From the NCBI GenBank assembly GCA_947167435.1, contig CAMVIC010000014.1, positions 1 to 13,608 on the forward strand: 13,608 nt of DNA. Direction: 5' to 3'. Source of the stretch: an uncultured Clostridia bacterium (lineage in GTDB: Bacteria; Bacillota_A; Clostridia; Oscillospirales; Oscillospiraceae). Below the pieces are notes generated by a model. That model had not been told where the DNA came from, made no database searches, and was given only the letters and a program-made list of their open reading frames with translations. Below, piece by piece: positions 5,807 through 13,566 of this stretch (position 1 is the first letter of the stretch; every line of letters begins with the position of its first letter). The translations under genes and the position numbers were made by a program.

Positions 5807-6811
5807 TCAGGGCCCGGCAGAGCGGGACAGCTGCTGCAGAAGCAGCCGGCAGATTTCGTCCATGTCCCCCACGATGCCGTAGTCGCTGTAGTGAAAAATC
5901 GCGGCGTCCGGGTCTTTGTTGACGGCCACGACGCAGCCGGCGTCCGAGAAGCCCGTCACGTGGTTGACCGCGCCGGAAACCCCGAAGCTGAACAGCAGCT
6001 TCGGCCTTACGACGGCCCCGGACTGCCCGATCATGCGTTTGAAGGGGAGAAGCCCCCGGTCAAAGACGGGGCGCGTGCAGGCAAGCTTTCCGCCGAGCCG
6101 CTCCGCCAGCCGGCGGTAGAGCGGGAGGGAATCCGCCCGGACCGCGTTTCCCACGCAGACAATTGCCTGCGCGTCGGCCAGGTTCAGACTGTCGTCCGCC
6201 CGGTCCGGAATAAAGTCCAGCACCGCGGTGCGAATCTGCCCGGCGGGAAAGCTCCGCTCTTCCAGGATCGTCTCGCACTCCCGACGCCCGGAAGGGGCGT
6301 ATCGGAAGGTCCCCGGGCGGATGGTGCTCACCTGGGGCCGCAGAACCGGCACGGTGATGACGGCCATCATTTTCCCGCCCACTGCCGGCTCGATGAATTC
6401 AATGTCGCCCGTCTTCGGGTCATAGACAAGCTCCGTGGCGTCGGAGGTACAGCCGGTGGAAAGGCGGCAGGCGAAACGAGGCGCGAAATCCCGGCCCTGA
6501 ACGGTGCCGCCCACGAATACCGCCGTCGGGCGGTACTTCCGGCATAGTTCGGTAAACAGATGGGTATAGGCGTCGACGCTGAAGGGTGACCAGCCGGCGC
6601 CGCGCACCAGAAGAAGCCTGTCCACGCCGCATTCCAGGACCTTCTCAATCTCCTGCCGGGCAAGCTCCCCCGCAATCACGGCGCAGAGCTTCTCACCGGC
6701 GGCGTCCGCAAGCTTTCGGATTTCGCAGCACAGCTCCAGCGAGACCGGCTGAACGGCGACGCCGTCATGCTCCACATAGACCCACATATCGTGAAAACTG
6801 TGTTTATCCAT
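5807..6811 (-). CDS. etfA: Electron transfer flavoprotein alpha subunit (LctC-like)
   Basis: 334 residues. The C-terminal FAD-binding domain is unmistakable: RPVFDRGLLPFKRMIGQSGAV followed by RPKLLFSFGVSGAVNHVTGF, then AVNKDPDAAIFHYSDYGIVGDM near the end. This matches the EtfA signature, with GQSG in place of the usual GQTG. The N-terminal half (VYVEHDGVAVQPVSLEL onward) is the alpha/beta domain that pairs with EtfB. The pair passes electrons between the dehydrogenase and NAD+ or ferredoxin. EtfA subunits of confurcating lactate dehydrogenase (LctC of Acetobacterium woodii) carry an extra N-terminal ferredoxin-like domain; this protein has none and shows no CxxCxxC cluster motif. The ATG follows GAGGAGG that overlaps the end of etfB, 12 nt away. 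A terminator follows. Confidence 0.93.
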   Translation of the reverse strand: MDKHSFHDMWVYVEHDGVAVQPVSLELCCEIRKLADAAGEKLCAVIAGELARQEIEKVLECGVDRLLLVRGAGWSPFSVDAYTHLFTELCRKYRPTAVFVGGTVQGRDFAPRFACRLSTGCTSDATELVYDPKTGDIEFIEPAVGGKMMAVITVPVLRPQVSTIRPGTFRYAPSGRRECETILEERSFPAGQIRTAVLDFIPDRADDSLNLADAQAIVCVGNAVRADSLPLYRRLAERLGGKLACTRPVFDRGLLPFKRMIGQSGAVVRPKLLFSFGVSGAVNHVTGFSDAGCVVAVNKDPDAAIFHYSDYGIVGDMDEICRLLLQQLSRSAGP

Positions 6812-6823
6812 GTGAGCGCCTCC

Positions 6824-7618
6824 TCAAAGCACGTCGGCCAGAAGGCCGAGCAGGGTTTCCACGGTTTTCTCCGGGCTCTCTTCCCGGAGCATCTGCCCGA
6901 GCTGGCCCACCGGGGGCGGATAGGTGCGCGGCACCTTGGTGGGAGAGCCGGGATCTCCGATCCGACGGGGGTCCAGGCCGGGAATCGTATGGGAGGTATA
7001 GCGCGAAATCTCCGCCCTGCGCGACGCCTTCCACTGCTTCAGGTTCGGGATGCGGGGGCGGAAGTTCGTTTTCTCCACCGTGAGCAGGCAGGGGTATGCG
7101 GAGCGCGTCAGCTCGGTTCCGGTTTCCAGCGCGCGATTGACGGTGAGGGTCCTGGCCGCCTCATTCAGCTCCTGTATCTCTTCCACGCAGCTCAGCTGCG
7201 AGGCGCCGAAGCCCTCGGCCAGCTGGGAGGCCATCTGTCCGGTGGCCCCGTCCAGAGATTCCTTCCCGCAGAAAACCAGGTCAAAATCCCCCAGCAGGCG
7301 GGCGGCGGAGACGATTGCATAGCTTGTGGCCAGAGTGTCGGCATTGGCGAAGGCCCGGTCCGAGAGCAGCACCGCCCGGTCCGCGCCGGCGGCCAGACAC
7401 TCCCGCAGCGCCTCCTCCGCCTGGTCCGGCCCCATGGTGATGCAGGTCACCGTGCCACCATAGCGCTCCTTCAGCCGCACGGCGGCCTCCAGGGCGTTTT
7501 CGTCGTTGGGGTTCAGAATGGCCGGAACCCCCTTGCGGATCAGGCTGCCGGTCTCCGGGTCGATTTTCACCAGGTTTACGTCGGGCACCTGCTTGACGCA
7601 GACCAGAATGTTCAGCAT
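6824..7618 (-). CDS. etfB: Electron transfer flavoprotein beta subunit (LctB-like)
   Basis: 264 residues, normal for the family. It opens with NILVCVKQVPD and continues ILNPNDENALEAAVRLKE (34-51) and TCITMGPDQAEEALREC, all EtfB hallmarks. DLVFCGKESLDGATGQMASQLAE (about 116-138) is the nucleotide-binding loop of the subunit. In confurcating Etfs the beta subunit holds the flavin at which electrons from two donors meet and are handed to NAD+; in ordinary Etfs the equivalent site holds AMP. Which type this is needs structural comparison, but the gene order with an LctD-like dehydrogenase and the anaerobic setting favour the former. The ATG follows GGAGGATGAGCC, and the gene overlaps the end of lctD by 7 nt, so the two are probably translationally coupled. 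Confidence 0.94.
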   Translation of the reverse strand: MLNILVCVKQVPDVNLVKIDPETGSLIRKGVPAILNPNDENALEAAVRLKERYGGTVTCITMGPDQAEEALRECLAAGADRAVLLSDRAFANADTLATSYAIVSAARLLGDFDLVFCGKESLDGATGQMASQLAEGFGASQLSCVEEIQELNEAARTLTVNRALETGTELTRSAYPCLLTVEKTNFRPRIPNLKQWKASRRAEISRYTSHTIPGLDPRRIGDPGSPTKVPRTYPPPVGQLGQMLREESPEKTVETLLGLLADVL

Positions 7619-9054
7619 GGCTCATCCTCCTCCCCGTCGTGGCAGACCTTGCCCGGGTTCAGAATTCCCGCCGGGTCAAACACCTGCTTGATGGCGCCCA
7701 TGAGGCCGTAGGCGGTTTCTCCGACGGATTGGCGCAGGTAGCGCTTTTTTGCGTGCCCGATGGCGTGCTCGCCGGAAACCTGCCCCTCAAACGCGGCGCA
7801 TTTGGCGTAGCAGGCGTCCATCAGCCGCCTGACGCGGCGCCGGAACTCGTCCTCCTCCAGGTCGTTGGAGCAGCAGTAGATGTGGAGGTTGCCGTCGCCG
7901 GCGTGGCCGAAGGAGCGCACCCGCACCCCCTGCTTTTCCGCCTCCTCGTGGGTATAGACCAGGAAGGCGGCGATTTTGTCCACCGGGACCACCACGTCCA
8001 TCTCGTCAAGCAGGCGGGTCTCCGCCTCAATCACGGTCAGAAAGGCGCTGCGGGCGGCCCAGACCTCTTTTTTCAGGCTGTCGGTCCAGACGACCAGGGT
8101 ATCGTAGGCGCCGGCTTCCTCCGCAAGCTGCCCGAGGCGGTCCATTTTATCGCTCAGCTCCGCCTCGCTGTCTCCCGTCAGGGTAACGAGAATATATGCC
8201 CCGACCGACTTCCCGTTCACGACCGTGGGAAACACGGGGGCGCCCGTGAAGGCCGCGGAGGAATCCACGATGTCCCGCTCCATGAACTCAATGGACTGGG
8301 GATCCAGGCTTGCCAGCTTGATGGCCGGAACCGAGGCGATCGCCCGGGCGATGTTTTCAAAGGGGAGAATCAGGCTGACGTCCCGCAGGGGCTTTGGAAT
8401 CAGCTTCAGGGTCAGCTCCGTGATGACGCCCAGGGTCCCCTCCGAGCCGATCATCAGATGCAGCAGACTGTAGCCGGAGCTGGTCTTGCAGACGGCCTTG
8501 CCCAGCCGGAGAATTTCACCGCCTGGCAGCACCACCGTCATCGCCAGCACATAGTCCCGGGTAACGCCGTATTTGACGGCGCGCATGCCGCCCGCGTTGG
8601 TGCTGACGTTGCCGCCGACGGTGGCGGTTTTTTCGCCGGGATCCGGCGGATACATCAGGCCGTGGGCCAGGGCGTCCGCCGCCAGGTCCTGCAGCAGGAC
8701 GCCGGGCTGGGTTCGGACCACCAGGTTGTTGAGGTCATAGGAGAGGATGCGGTTCATCTTCTCCATGCTCAGCACGATGCCCCCGCAGATCGGCACGCAG
8801 CCGCCCACAAGCCCCGTCCCGGCCCCGCGCACGGTGACGGGAATCCGACGGGCCGAGCAGTACTTCATGATTTCGGAGACCTCTTCGGTGCTCTGCGCCA
8901 GGATTACCGCCTCCGGCAGCCGCTTTCCGTAGATGGGCATTTCGTCGTGGCTGTACGCTTCCTTTACCGAGTCGCCGGCATGAAAGCACCCGGGCCCCAC
9001 GAGCTTCTCCAGCCGGGCGGCATCCTCCGGGCACAGCCTGTTATAATGCGCCAT
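7612..9054 (-). CDS. lctD: FAD-linked 2-hydroxyacid dehydrogenase (GlcD/LctD family)
   Basis: 480 residues from ATG at 9054, which follows AGGAAGGAGGAATTCA; an in-frame upstream start at 9330 would add 92 residues of unrelated sequence running through the promoter. The PCMH-type FAD domain shows RGAGTGLVGGCVP (77-89), PPDPGEKTATVGGNVSTNAGG (136-156) and GSEGTLGVITELTL (203-216). The C-terminal FAD-oxidase domain has GHAGDGNLHI (383-392), whose His residues help bind the metal or substrate, GEHAIGHAKK (428-437) and the closing LNPGKV. The family oxidises D-lactate, glycolate or related 2-hydroxyacids. Adjacent etfB and etfA make the electron-confurcating lactate dehydrogenase LctBCD the best model. 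Exact substrate is uncertain because family members with different acids look alike. No lactate permease or racemase gene is present. Confidence 0.9.
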   Translation of the reverse strand: MAHYNRLCPEDAARLEKLVGPGCFHAGDSVKEAYSHDEMPIYGKRLPEAVILAQSTEEVSEIMKYCSARRIPVTVRGAGTGLVGGCVPICGGIVLSMEKMNRILSYDLNNLVVRTQPGVLLQDLAADALAHGLMYPPDPGEKTATVGGNVSTNAGGMRAVKYGVTRDYVLAMTVVLPGGEILRLGKAVCKTSSGYSLLHLMIGSEGTLGVITELTLKLIPKPLRDVSLILPFENIARAIASVPAIKLASLDPQSIEFMERDIVDSSAAFTGAPVFPTVVNGKSVGAYILVTLTGDSEAELSDKMDRLGQLAEEAGAYDTLVVWTDSLKKEVWAARSAFLTVIEAETRLLDEMDVVVPVDKIAAFLVYTHEEAEKQGVRVRSFGHAGDGNLHIYCCSNDLEEDEFRRRVRRLMDACYAKCAAFEGQVSGEHAIGHAKKRYLRQSVGETAYGLMGAIKQVFDPAGILNPGKVCHDGEEDEPC

Positions 9055-9169
9055 TGAATTCCTCCTTCCTGTTGATAAACCGGTATCACCCGACTCCCGG
9101 TATGCGTTCGACTGCCGGATCAAGGCGGGCAGAAATGAGAAAGCTGAGCGATTCCGCACACTCTTCCGC

Positions 9170-9192
9170 GGGCAGGGAGTCATGGCCTGCCC
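9170..9192 (-). other. Hairpin in the lctD mRNA leader
   Basis: GGGCAGG (9170-9176) pairs with CCTGCCC (9186-9192) around a 9-nt loop. It lies inside the predicted leader of about 170 nt. There is no U-tract next to it and I do not recognise a riboswitch. Its significance is unknown. Confidence 0.4.
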
Positions 9193-9216
9193 GTACGCAT
9201 ACGAGGCCGTGCACAT

Positions 9217-9237
9217 TGCTTTATCAATATTAAAGCA
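9217..9237. promoter_or_regulatory. Inverted repeat at the lctD promoter, operator candidate
   Basis: Arms TGCTTTA (9217-9223) and TAAAGCA (9231-9237) are separated by 7 nt. The repeat covers the -10 box and the predicted start point of the lctD promoter, the position expected for a repressor site. The regulator is not in the window. Confidence 0.5.
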
Positions 9238-9258
9238 TGGCAAATCGAAAAACATCAA
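9229..9258 (-). promoter_or_regulatory. Putative promoter of the lctD-etfB-etfA operon
   Basis: On the minus strand, -35 TTGATG (9258-9253), an 18-nt spacer, and -10 TTTAAT (9234-9229), in a locally AT-rich patch of an otherwise GC-rich gap. The predicted start near 9222 leaves a leader of about 170 nt before the lctD start. Box quality is moderate. Confidence 0.5.
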
Positions 9259-9493
9259 GCAATACTTTTTCACAGCTGGGCGAACCGGCATAATCACCAT
9301 ATTTCCGTCAGAAAAGCCGTTATCTTTCACAATGAAATCTCAGCTTCCGTTTCAAATTGATCCTGATTACCGGGAGCTTCCGACAGCCGGTTTGGAAACC
9401 GGACGGCTTCGCGGGAAAGGAAAGCCCCGCTTTATGGCAGGCCGGCAGCAGGGGAGACGGCAACACGTCCCGCGTTTTGCGCCGCGGCCGCCC
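9259..9493. other. Intergenic stretch between divergent units
   Basis: The gap between lctD and the esterase gene is 499 nt. Outside the two promoters and leader elements this part holds only a short palindrome, CCGGTTT-GG-AAACCGG at 9387-9402, with no U-tract. An open frame runs through it in frame with the esterase, but it has no ribosome binding site and no recognisable protein sequence. I see no gene. Confidence 0.5.
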
Positions 9494-9522
9494 TTGCACA
9501 GCCGATCAGGACACAGTATAAT
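9494..9522 (+). promoter_or_regulatory. Promoter of the esterase gene
   Basis: A perfect -10 box TATAAT (9517-9522) stands 17 nt after TTGCAC (9494-9499), a partial -35 match. The predicted start near 9529 gives a leader of about 25 nt that still contains the ribosome binding site. Confidence 0.65.
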
Positions 9523-9553
9523 GGCCGTACGACTGACGGGCAGGAGGGCAGAA

Positions 9554-10249
9554 ATGGAGAAACAGACTTTTGCGTGCAGAGGGAAAAGCGCGGCTTTGTA
9601 CCTGAGCGGGCGGACGGAAAGCCCTCTGATCGTCCTGAATCATTATTCGGGAGACGGGGAAGAAATCGTGCGGGAACTGGAGAAAACGGATGCGCCTGAC
9701 TGCAGTCTTCTTGTCACGGGAAATCTCAACTGGGACCACGATATGAGCCCCTGGTACTGCCCGCCGCTCTCCGCAAGGGATACTCCCTGTACAGGGGGCG
9801 CGGACGAATATCTGGAGCTTCTGCTGACGGAAATTCTGCCGGAGGCAGAAAAGCGGATCAGCGGCAAGCCGGCCTTTCTGGGGATCGCGGGCTATTCCCT
9901 CGCGGGCCTGTTTGCGTTGTACGCGGCTTACCGGTGCGCGGCCTTTGACCGGATTGCCAGCATTTCGGGATCTCTCTGGTTCCCGGGCTTTATGGAATAC
10001 GCGCTGAGCCATGAGATGCCGAAACGCCCGGAAAAGCTCTATCTCTCCCTGGGAGACCGGGAAGCCTGTACCAAAAACAGCCTGCTGAAGACCGTGCAGA
10101 CCAATACCGAGACGCTGGCCGGACACTACAGGGACCTTGGCTGTGCGGTGACCTGGGAGCTGAATCCGGGAAACCATTTCCGGGATGCGGAGCGCAGAAG
10201 CGCGAAGGGAATCCGATCCATTCTGGAACAGGGCGTGATTGCGGGCTGA
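9554..10249 (+). CDS. Alpha/beta-hydrolase, putative esterase
   Basis: 231 residues from ATG at 9554, chosen because AGGAGG ends 6 nt before it and a TATAAT promoter lies just upstream; a longer frame reaching back to 9182 would start upstream of that promoter. The nucleophile elbow GYSLAG places the catalytic Ser at residue 115. LYLSLGDRE (162-170) offers the acid at D168, and NPGNHF (204-209) offers the His at 208, completing a triad in the right order. The arrangement resembles the Fes/IroE-type putative esterase family (PF00756), which cleave carboxylic esters. There is no signal peptide, so it acts in the cytosol. The natural substrate is unknown. It is followed after 169 nt by the sng genes, which have their own promoter, so a shared function is not implied. 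Confidence 0.82.
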   Translation: MEKQTFACRGKSAALYLSGRTESPLIVLNHYSGDGEEIVRELEKTDAPDCSLLVTGNLNWDHDMSPWYCPPLSARDTPCTGGADEYLELLLTEILPEAEKRISGKPAFLGIAGYSLAGLFALYAAYRCAAFDRIASISGSLWFPGFMEYALSHEMPKRPEKLYLSLGDREACTKNSLLKTVQTNTETLAGHYRDLGCAVTWELNPGNHFRDAERRSAKGIRSILEQGVIAG

Positions 10250-10285
10250 CCAATGCTTTCGGGCAATAAAGCGGAAGCTGTCCCG

Positions 10286-10306
10286 GCGCCCGCCTGAGAA
10301 GGGCGC
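10286..10306. other. Short GC-rich hairpin after the esterase gene
   Basis: GCGCCC (10286-10291) pairs with GGGCGC (10301-10306) around a 9-nt loop, 37 nt after the esterase stop. Only GGTATCAAAAAG follows on the plus strand, so no U-tract supports termination. It may be a weak terminator or a 3' stabiliser. Confidence 0.3.
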
Positions 10307-10345
10307 GGTATCAAAAAGCGTACCAGGTATGAAGAAACTGCGTAC

Positions 10346-10373
10346 TTGATTTCAAAAACGGATATGGTACAAT
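10346..10373 (+). promoter_or_regulatory. Promoter of the sngABC operon
   Basis: TTGATT (10346-10351), a 16-nt spacer and TACAAT (10368-10373), with TG one base before the -10 (10365-10366), an extended -10 feature. The predicted start is near 10380, about 40 nt before sngA. The AT-rich patch stands out from its GC-rich surroundings. Confidence 0.65.
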
Positions 10374-10418
10374 AAATATACTTGAAAAGAAAAAACGTGG
10401 CGGAAGGAGGTGCCGGAG

Positions 10419-12245
10419 ATGCGGATGGCGGAGCTGATCGACTATGCCAGAGAGAAATATCAGATTGAGGAACAGCACAAGTGGGAAGGATTCCCCGGCT
10501 TTTCCGTGCTCAACCATCCGCAGACGGGGAAATGGGTCGCCCTGCTTATGCGGCAGTGGGACATGGAGACAGGCACAGAGCTGGAACGCTGCGACCTGAA
10601 GTGCGGCGGCAGCAGCCTGCTGCGTTTCTCCCGGCCATACCTTTCGGCGCCGGTGCGCATGCCGGGGAAAAGGTGGATCAATATCACCTTTGACGAGAGT
10701 ACGGAACCGGACGTGGTCTTTCGGCTTTTCGATCAGGCGGTCGCGGAGGGAAGGGAACACGGCTATACCGTCGTTCTGGGCTCGGCGCCGTCAGAGGGGG
10801 GCGGACACTGGCAGGAAACGCCGCTGCCCTTTTCCGGGCGCACTGACCGCACGGAGAGGGAGCAGCTGCCGGAAAAGCTGCGGGAAATGCGCCGCCTGTA
10901 CGAATACGGCAGCCAATCCGCCGAGGCCAGAGCCGAAAATTTCTTCCGTCAGGCGGTATTCATGGAGGACTACGAAGACGACGCTCCCTGGCCGGGGGGC
11001 GATTTCGTCCGCTATTTTCCCACCTATCAGGACCTGAGCGCAAGGCAGCTTCGCGGATACTTCACCTGGCGCGCCGGGGTGCGCAGGGGCGTGTTTCAGC
11101 CCATCGCCACCTCAGCGGCTTATCTCTATCTCTACGAGCTGCTCAACGGCGTCGGTGCCTGCTCGCCGGAGGATGCGCTGGAAAAGCTGCGGGCGTTTGA
11201 GCAGGGCTATCTGGATTCCGGCATCGGCGATCAGCGGATGCGGCGGAACCTCCGCCGCTGGATGCTGGAGTATGCCGTGATCAACGACCTGCCGCCCTCT
11301 CTTGCCCGGGAATATGCCGAGCCGGAAATGACGGCGCGGGACGAGGCTCTTGCCGCACTGCGAAGGCCGGAGGACTGCCCGGACGAGGAGGTCTTCCGGG
11401 CTCTCTGCCTGCTGGGCGGGAAAAAGATTGCCGAATCGCCGGTCGTCAGCCGGGACCCCGCGCGGGGACAGCACCTGTTCAGCGAGGCCTGGCGCTCCGC
11501 CGCGGCCTATCGCTGGCAGGACAAGAAGCTGTTTGCCCTCTGCTTCGGAGAAAAGAAGACCCGGCGCTGGGCGCCGCTTTCCAACGCCGTCTATTATGAG
11601 AAAAAGCGACAGGAAGACAGAACCTATGTGCTGAACGAATGCCGCAGCTTTCGCTGCAGGGACGGGCTTTGGACGGTTCGCGCCTTTGAGAGTCTGTCCT
11701 GGGACAGGGCCAGAATGCAGGGCTTTTTGCATGAGGCGGACGCCAGACTGCGCCGCTATCTGAAAACGGGGCGCTATCTCAGAGAGAAGCCGGAGGATGC
11801 CTGGGCAATCCCCTTCATCGACGCGGTCATCGATGCGGACAGGAAGGCCGCGATCGAAGCCGCTAGGCCCAAAATCACCATCGACCTGTCCGAGTTGGAG
11901 CAGATTCGCCGGGACGCGGCGGGCACGCGGGACAGCCTGCTCACTGAGGAAGAGCTGGATGAGTACGAAGAGCCCGCCCCGGCGCCGGAGGAGGAAAAAG
12001 CGGCCGAGCTTCCGCTGGATTCTGTACAGGTCCGGATTCTGCGGGGACTTTTGCAGGGCGAAGACGTGACGGCGATTCTCAGGGCCAATCATCTGATGCC
12101 GTCCATGACGGCGGATTTTATCAACGAAGCATTGTATGACGAGATCGGCGATACGGTTCTGGCATGTGAGGGGGACCGGCTGACCCTGATCGAGGACTAT
12201 ATCGAAGACCTGGCACAGTTGCTTGGAGGAACAAGGCATGGATGA
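10419..12245 (+). CDS. sngA: TerB_N/TerB_C protein with N-terminal MmcQ/YjbR-like domain, Shango component SngA
   Basis: 608 residues from ATG at 10419, set 8 nt after a perfect AAGGAGG; a GTG three codons upstream overlaps that site and is unlikely. Residues 1-110 resemble MmcQ/YjbR proteins (MRMAELIDYAREKYQIEE, then PGKRWINITFD and a final helix). A TerB_N region follows at about 170-265: AENFFRQAVFMEDYEDDAPW, YFPTYQDLSARQLRGYFTWRA and TSAAYLYLYELLNGVG. The C-terminal TerB_C-type region (about 483-608) has PKITIDLSELEQIRRDA, an acidic linker (509-529), and MPSMTADFINEALYDEIGDTVL. TerB proteins are linked to tellurite and stress systems and occur in phage defence. Here the gene overlaps a P-loop ATPase gene and heads a trio like Shango, where the TerB protein is SngA. 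Its biochemical role is not known to me. There is no signal peptide, so it is cytosolic. Confidence 0.82.
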   Translation: MRMAELIDYAREKYQIEEQHKWEGFPGFSVLNHPQTGKWVALLMRQWDMETGTELERCDLKCGGSSLLRFSRPYLSAPVRMPGKRWINITFDESTEPDVVFRLFDQAVAEGREHGYTVVLGSAPSEGGGHWQETPLPFSGRTDRTEREQLPEKLREMRRLYEYGSQSAEARAENFFRQAVFMEDYEDDAPWPGGDFVRYFPTYQDLSARQLRGYFTWRAGVRRGVFQPIATSAAYLYLYELLNGVGACSPEDALEKLRAFEQGYLDSGIGDQRMRRNLRRWMLEYAVINDLPPSLAREYAEPEMTARDEALAALRRPEDCPDEEVFRALCLLGGKKIAESPVVSRDPARGQHLFSEAWRSAAAYRWQDKKLFALCFGEKKTRRWAPLSNAVYYEKKRQEDRTYVLNECRSFRCRDGLWTVRAFESLSWDRARMQGFLHEADARLRRYLKTGRYLREKPEDAWAIPFIDAVIDADRKAAIEAARPKITIDLSELEQIRRDAAGTRDSLLTEEELDEYEEPAPAPEEEKAAELPLDSVQVRILRGLLQGEDVTAILRANHLMPSMTADFINEALYDEIGDTVLACEGDRLTLIEDYIEDLAQLLGGTRHG

Positions 12246-13566
12246 ACACAGAAAGGTACCCAGGCGCATCGCGCAGACGGTGCTGAATTCCCTGAAGGGC
12301 GGCGTGGTGCCCCGCATCGGGCTGCCCTATATTACGGTGGGCCGGAAAAACGAGATCGAGGCGCTGCTGCACGATGTGGATATCATCGCGGAGGGCGGCG
12401 CGTCCTTCCGCTTTATTGTGGGCCGCTACGGCAGCGGCAAGAGCTTTCTGCTGCAGACCATCCGCAACTACGTGATGGACCGGGGCTTTATCGTGGCGGA
12501 CGCGGACCTCTCACCGGAACGGCGGCTGCAGGGAACAAAGGGACAGGGCCTGGCCACCTACCGGGAGCTGATCTCCAATCTGTCCACCAAAACAAAGCCG
12601 GAGGGCGGCGCGCTGACCCTGATTCTGGACCGCTGGATCAGCGCGGTACAGAACGAGGCCATGCAGGAGACGGGACTCGGCCCCGACGATCCCGCCCTGG
12701 CTTCCGCCACGGACAGAAAAATCTTCGCGGTGACGGCCGACCTCAGCGAGCTGGTCCACGGCTTTGAGTTTGCAAGGCTCCTGTCCGCCTATTACCGGGC
12801 CTATCTCGGCGGCGACGATGAGACGAAGGCGAAGGTGGTACGCTGGTTTCGGGGCGAATACGCCCTGAAGAGCGAGGCCAGGGAAGCCCTGGGCGTCAAC
12901 ATCATCATCACCGACGACGACTGGTACGACTATCTGAAGCTCTTTGCCGCCTTCTTCCGCATGGCGGGCTATACGGGCATGTTCATTATGATCGACGAGC
13001 TGGTGAACATCTATAAGGTTCCGAACGCCATCACCCGACAGTATAACTATGAGAAAATCCTGACCATGTATAACGACACCCTCCAGGGCAAGGCCAGGTA
13101 TCTGGGCATCCTTATGGGCGCCACGCCCCAGGCCCTGGAGGACAAGCGGCGGGGTATCTACAGCTACGAGGCGCTGCGCTCCCGCCTGGCGGAGGGGCGC
13201 TTCTCCAGGCCGGGCGCCAGGGACCTGCTGGCGCCGGTGATCCGCTTGGAGCCGCTGACCGCCGAGGAGATGCTGGTGCTGTGCGAAAAGCTTGCGGAAA
13301 TGCACGCGGGGCTCTACGGCTATGCCCGCAGCGTCACCACGCAGGACCTGGCGGATTTCATCAGGATCGAATACGGGCGCATCGGCGCGGATCAGAACAT
13401 CACGCCCCGGGAAGTGATCCGGGATTTCATCGAGCTGCTGGACCTGCTGTACCAGAATCCGAAGATGCACATTGCCGAGCTGCTTTCCTCCGAGGAATTC
13501 AGCTACGCCAAATCGGAAGCCGTCTCGGATGAGACGGACGCGGGCTTTGCGGAGTTTACGATATGA
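12238..13566 (+). CDS. sngB: BrxC/BrxD-like P-loop ATPase, Shango component SngB
   Basis: 442 residues from ATG at 12238, preceded by GGAGGA with a 7-nt gap; an in-frame TTG at 12223 would overlap this site. Walker A is GRYGSGKS (62-69, K68) and Walker B is MFIMIDEL (248-255, D253 and E254). The protein starts with a conserved entry IGLPYITVGRKNEIEALL (27-44) and ends with an ATPase lid and helical region containing NITPREVIRDFIELLDLL (387-404). The pattern fits the BREX system ATP-binding family (PF10923, formerly DUF2791), which includes BrxD and the Shango ATPase. It probably powers or gates the helicase encoded next. It overlaps sngA by 8 nt and the third gene by an ATGA, so all three are translationally coupled. 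No other BREX gene is present, which argues for Shango rather than BREX. Confidence 0.85.
   Translation: MDEHRKVPRRIAQTVLNSLKGGVVPRIGLPYITVGRKNEIEALLHDVDIIAEGGASFRFIVGRYGSGKSFLLQTIRNYVMDRGFIVADADLSPERRLQGTKGQGLATYRELISNLSTKTKPEGGALTLILDRWISAVQNEAMQETGLGPDDPALASATDRKIFAVTADLSELVHGFEFARLLSAYYRAYLGGDDETKAKVVRWFRGEYALKSEAREALGVNIIITDDDWYDYLKLFAAFFRMAGYTGMFIMIDELVNIYKVPNAITRQYNYEKILTMYNDTLQGKARYLGILMGATPQALEDKRRGIYSYEALRSRLAEGRFSRPGARDLLAPVIRLEPLTAEEMLVLCEKLAEMHAGLYGYARSVTTQDLADFIRIEYGRIGADQNITPREVIRDFIELLDLLYQNPKMHIAELLSSEEFSYAKSEAVSDETDAGFAEFTI

Noticed and set aside
7639..9057. 472-codon plus-strand open frame opposite lctD
   Set aside because: Shadow frame; lctD has all family motifs on the other strand.
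9055..9330. N-terminal extension of lctD to an upstream start at 9330
   Set aside because: The extension would cover the promoter region and has no ribosome binding site, while 9054 has an excellent one at the family's usual start.
9182..9553. N-terminal extension of the esterase to 9182
   Set aside because: It would begin upstream of the TATAAT promoter; the ATG at 9554 has AGGAGG at ideal spacing.
12511..13470. 319-codon minus-strand open frame opposite sngB
   Set aside because: Shadow frame of the ATPase gene with intact Walker motifs.
12238..13566. BREX system based on the BrxC/BrxD-like ATPase
   Set aside because: No pglX, pglZ, brxA, brxB or brxL gene is visible, and the TerB partner points to Shango instead. 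Genes beyond the window could still change this.
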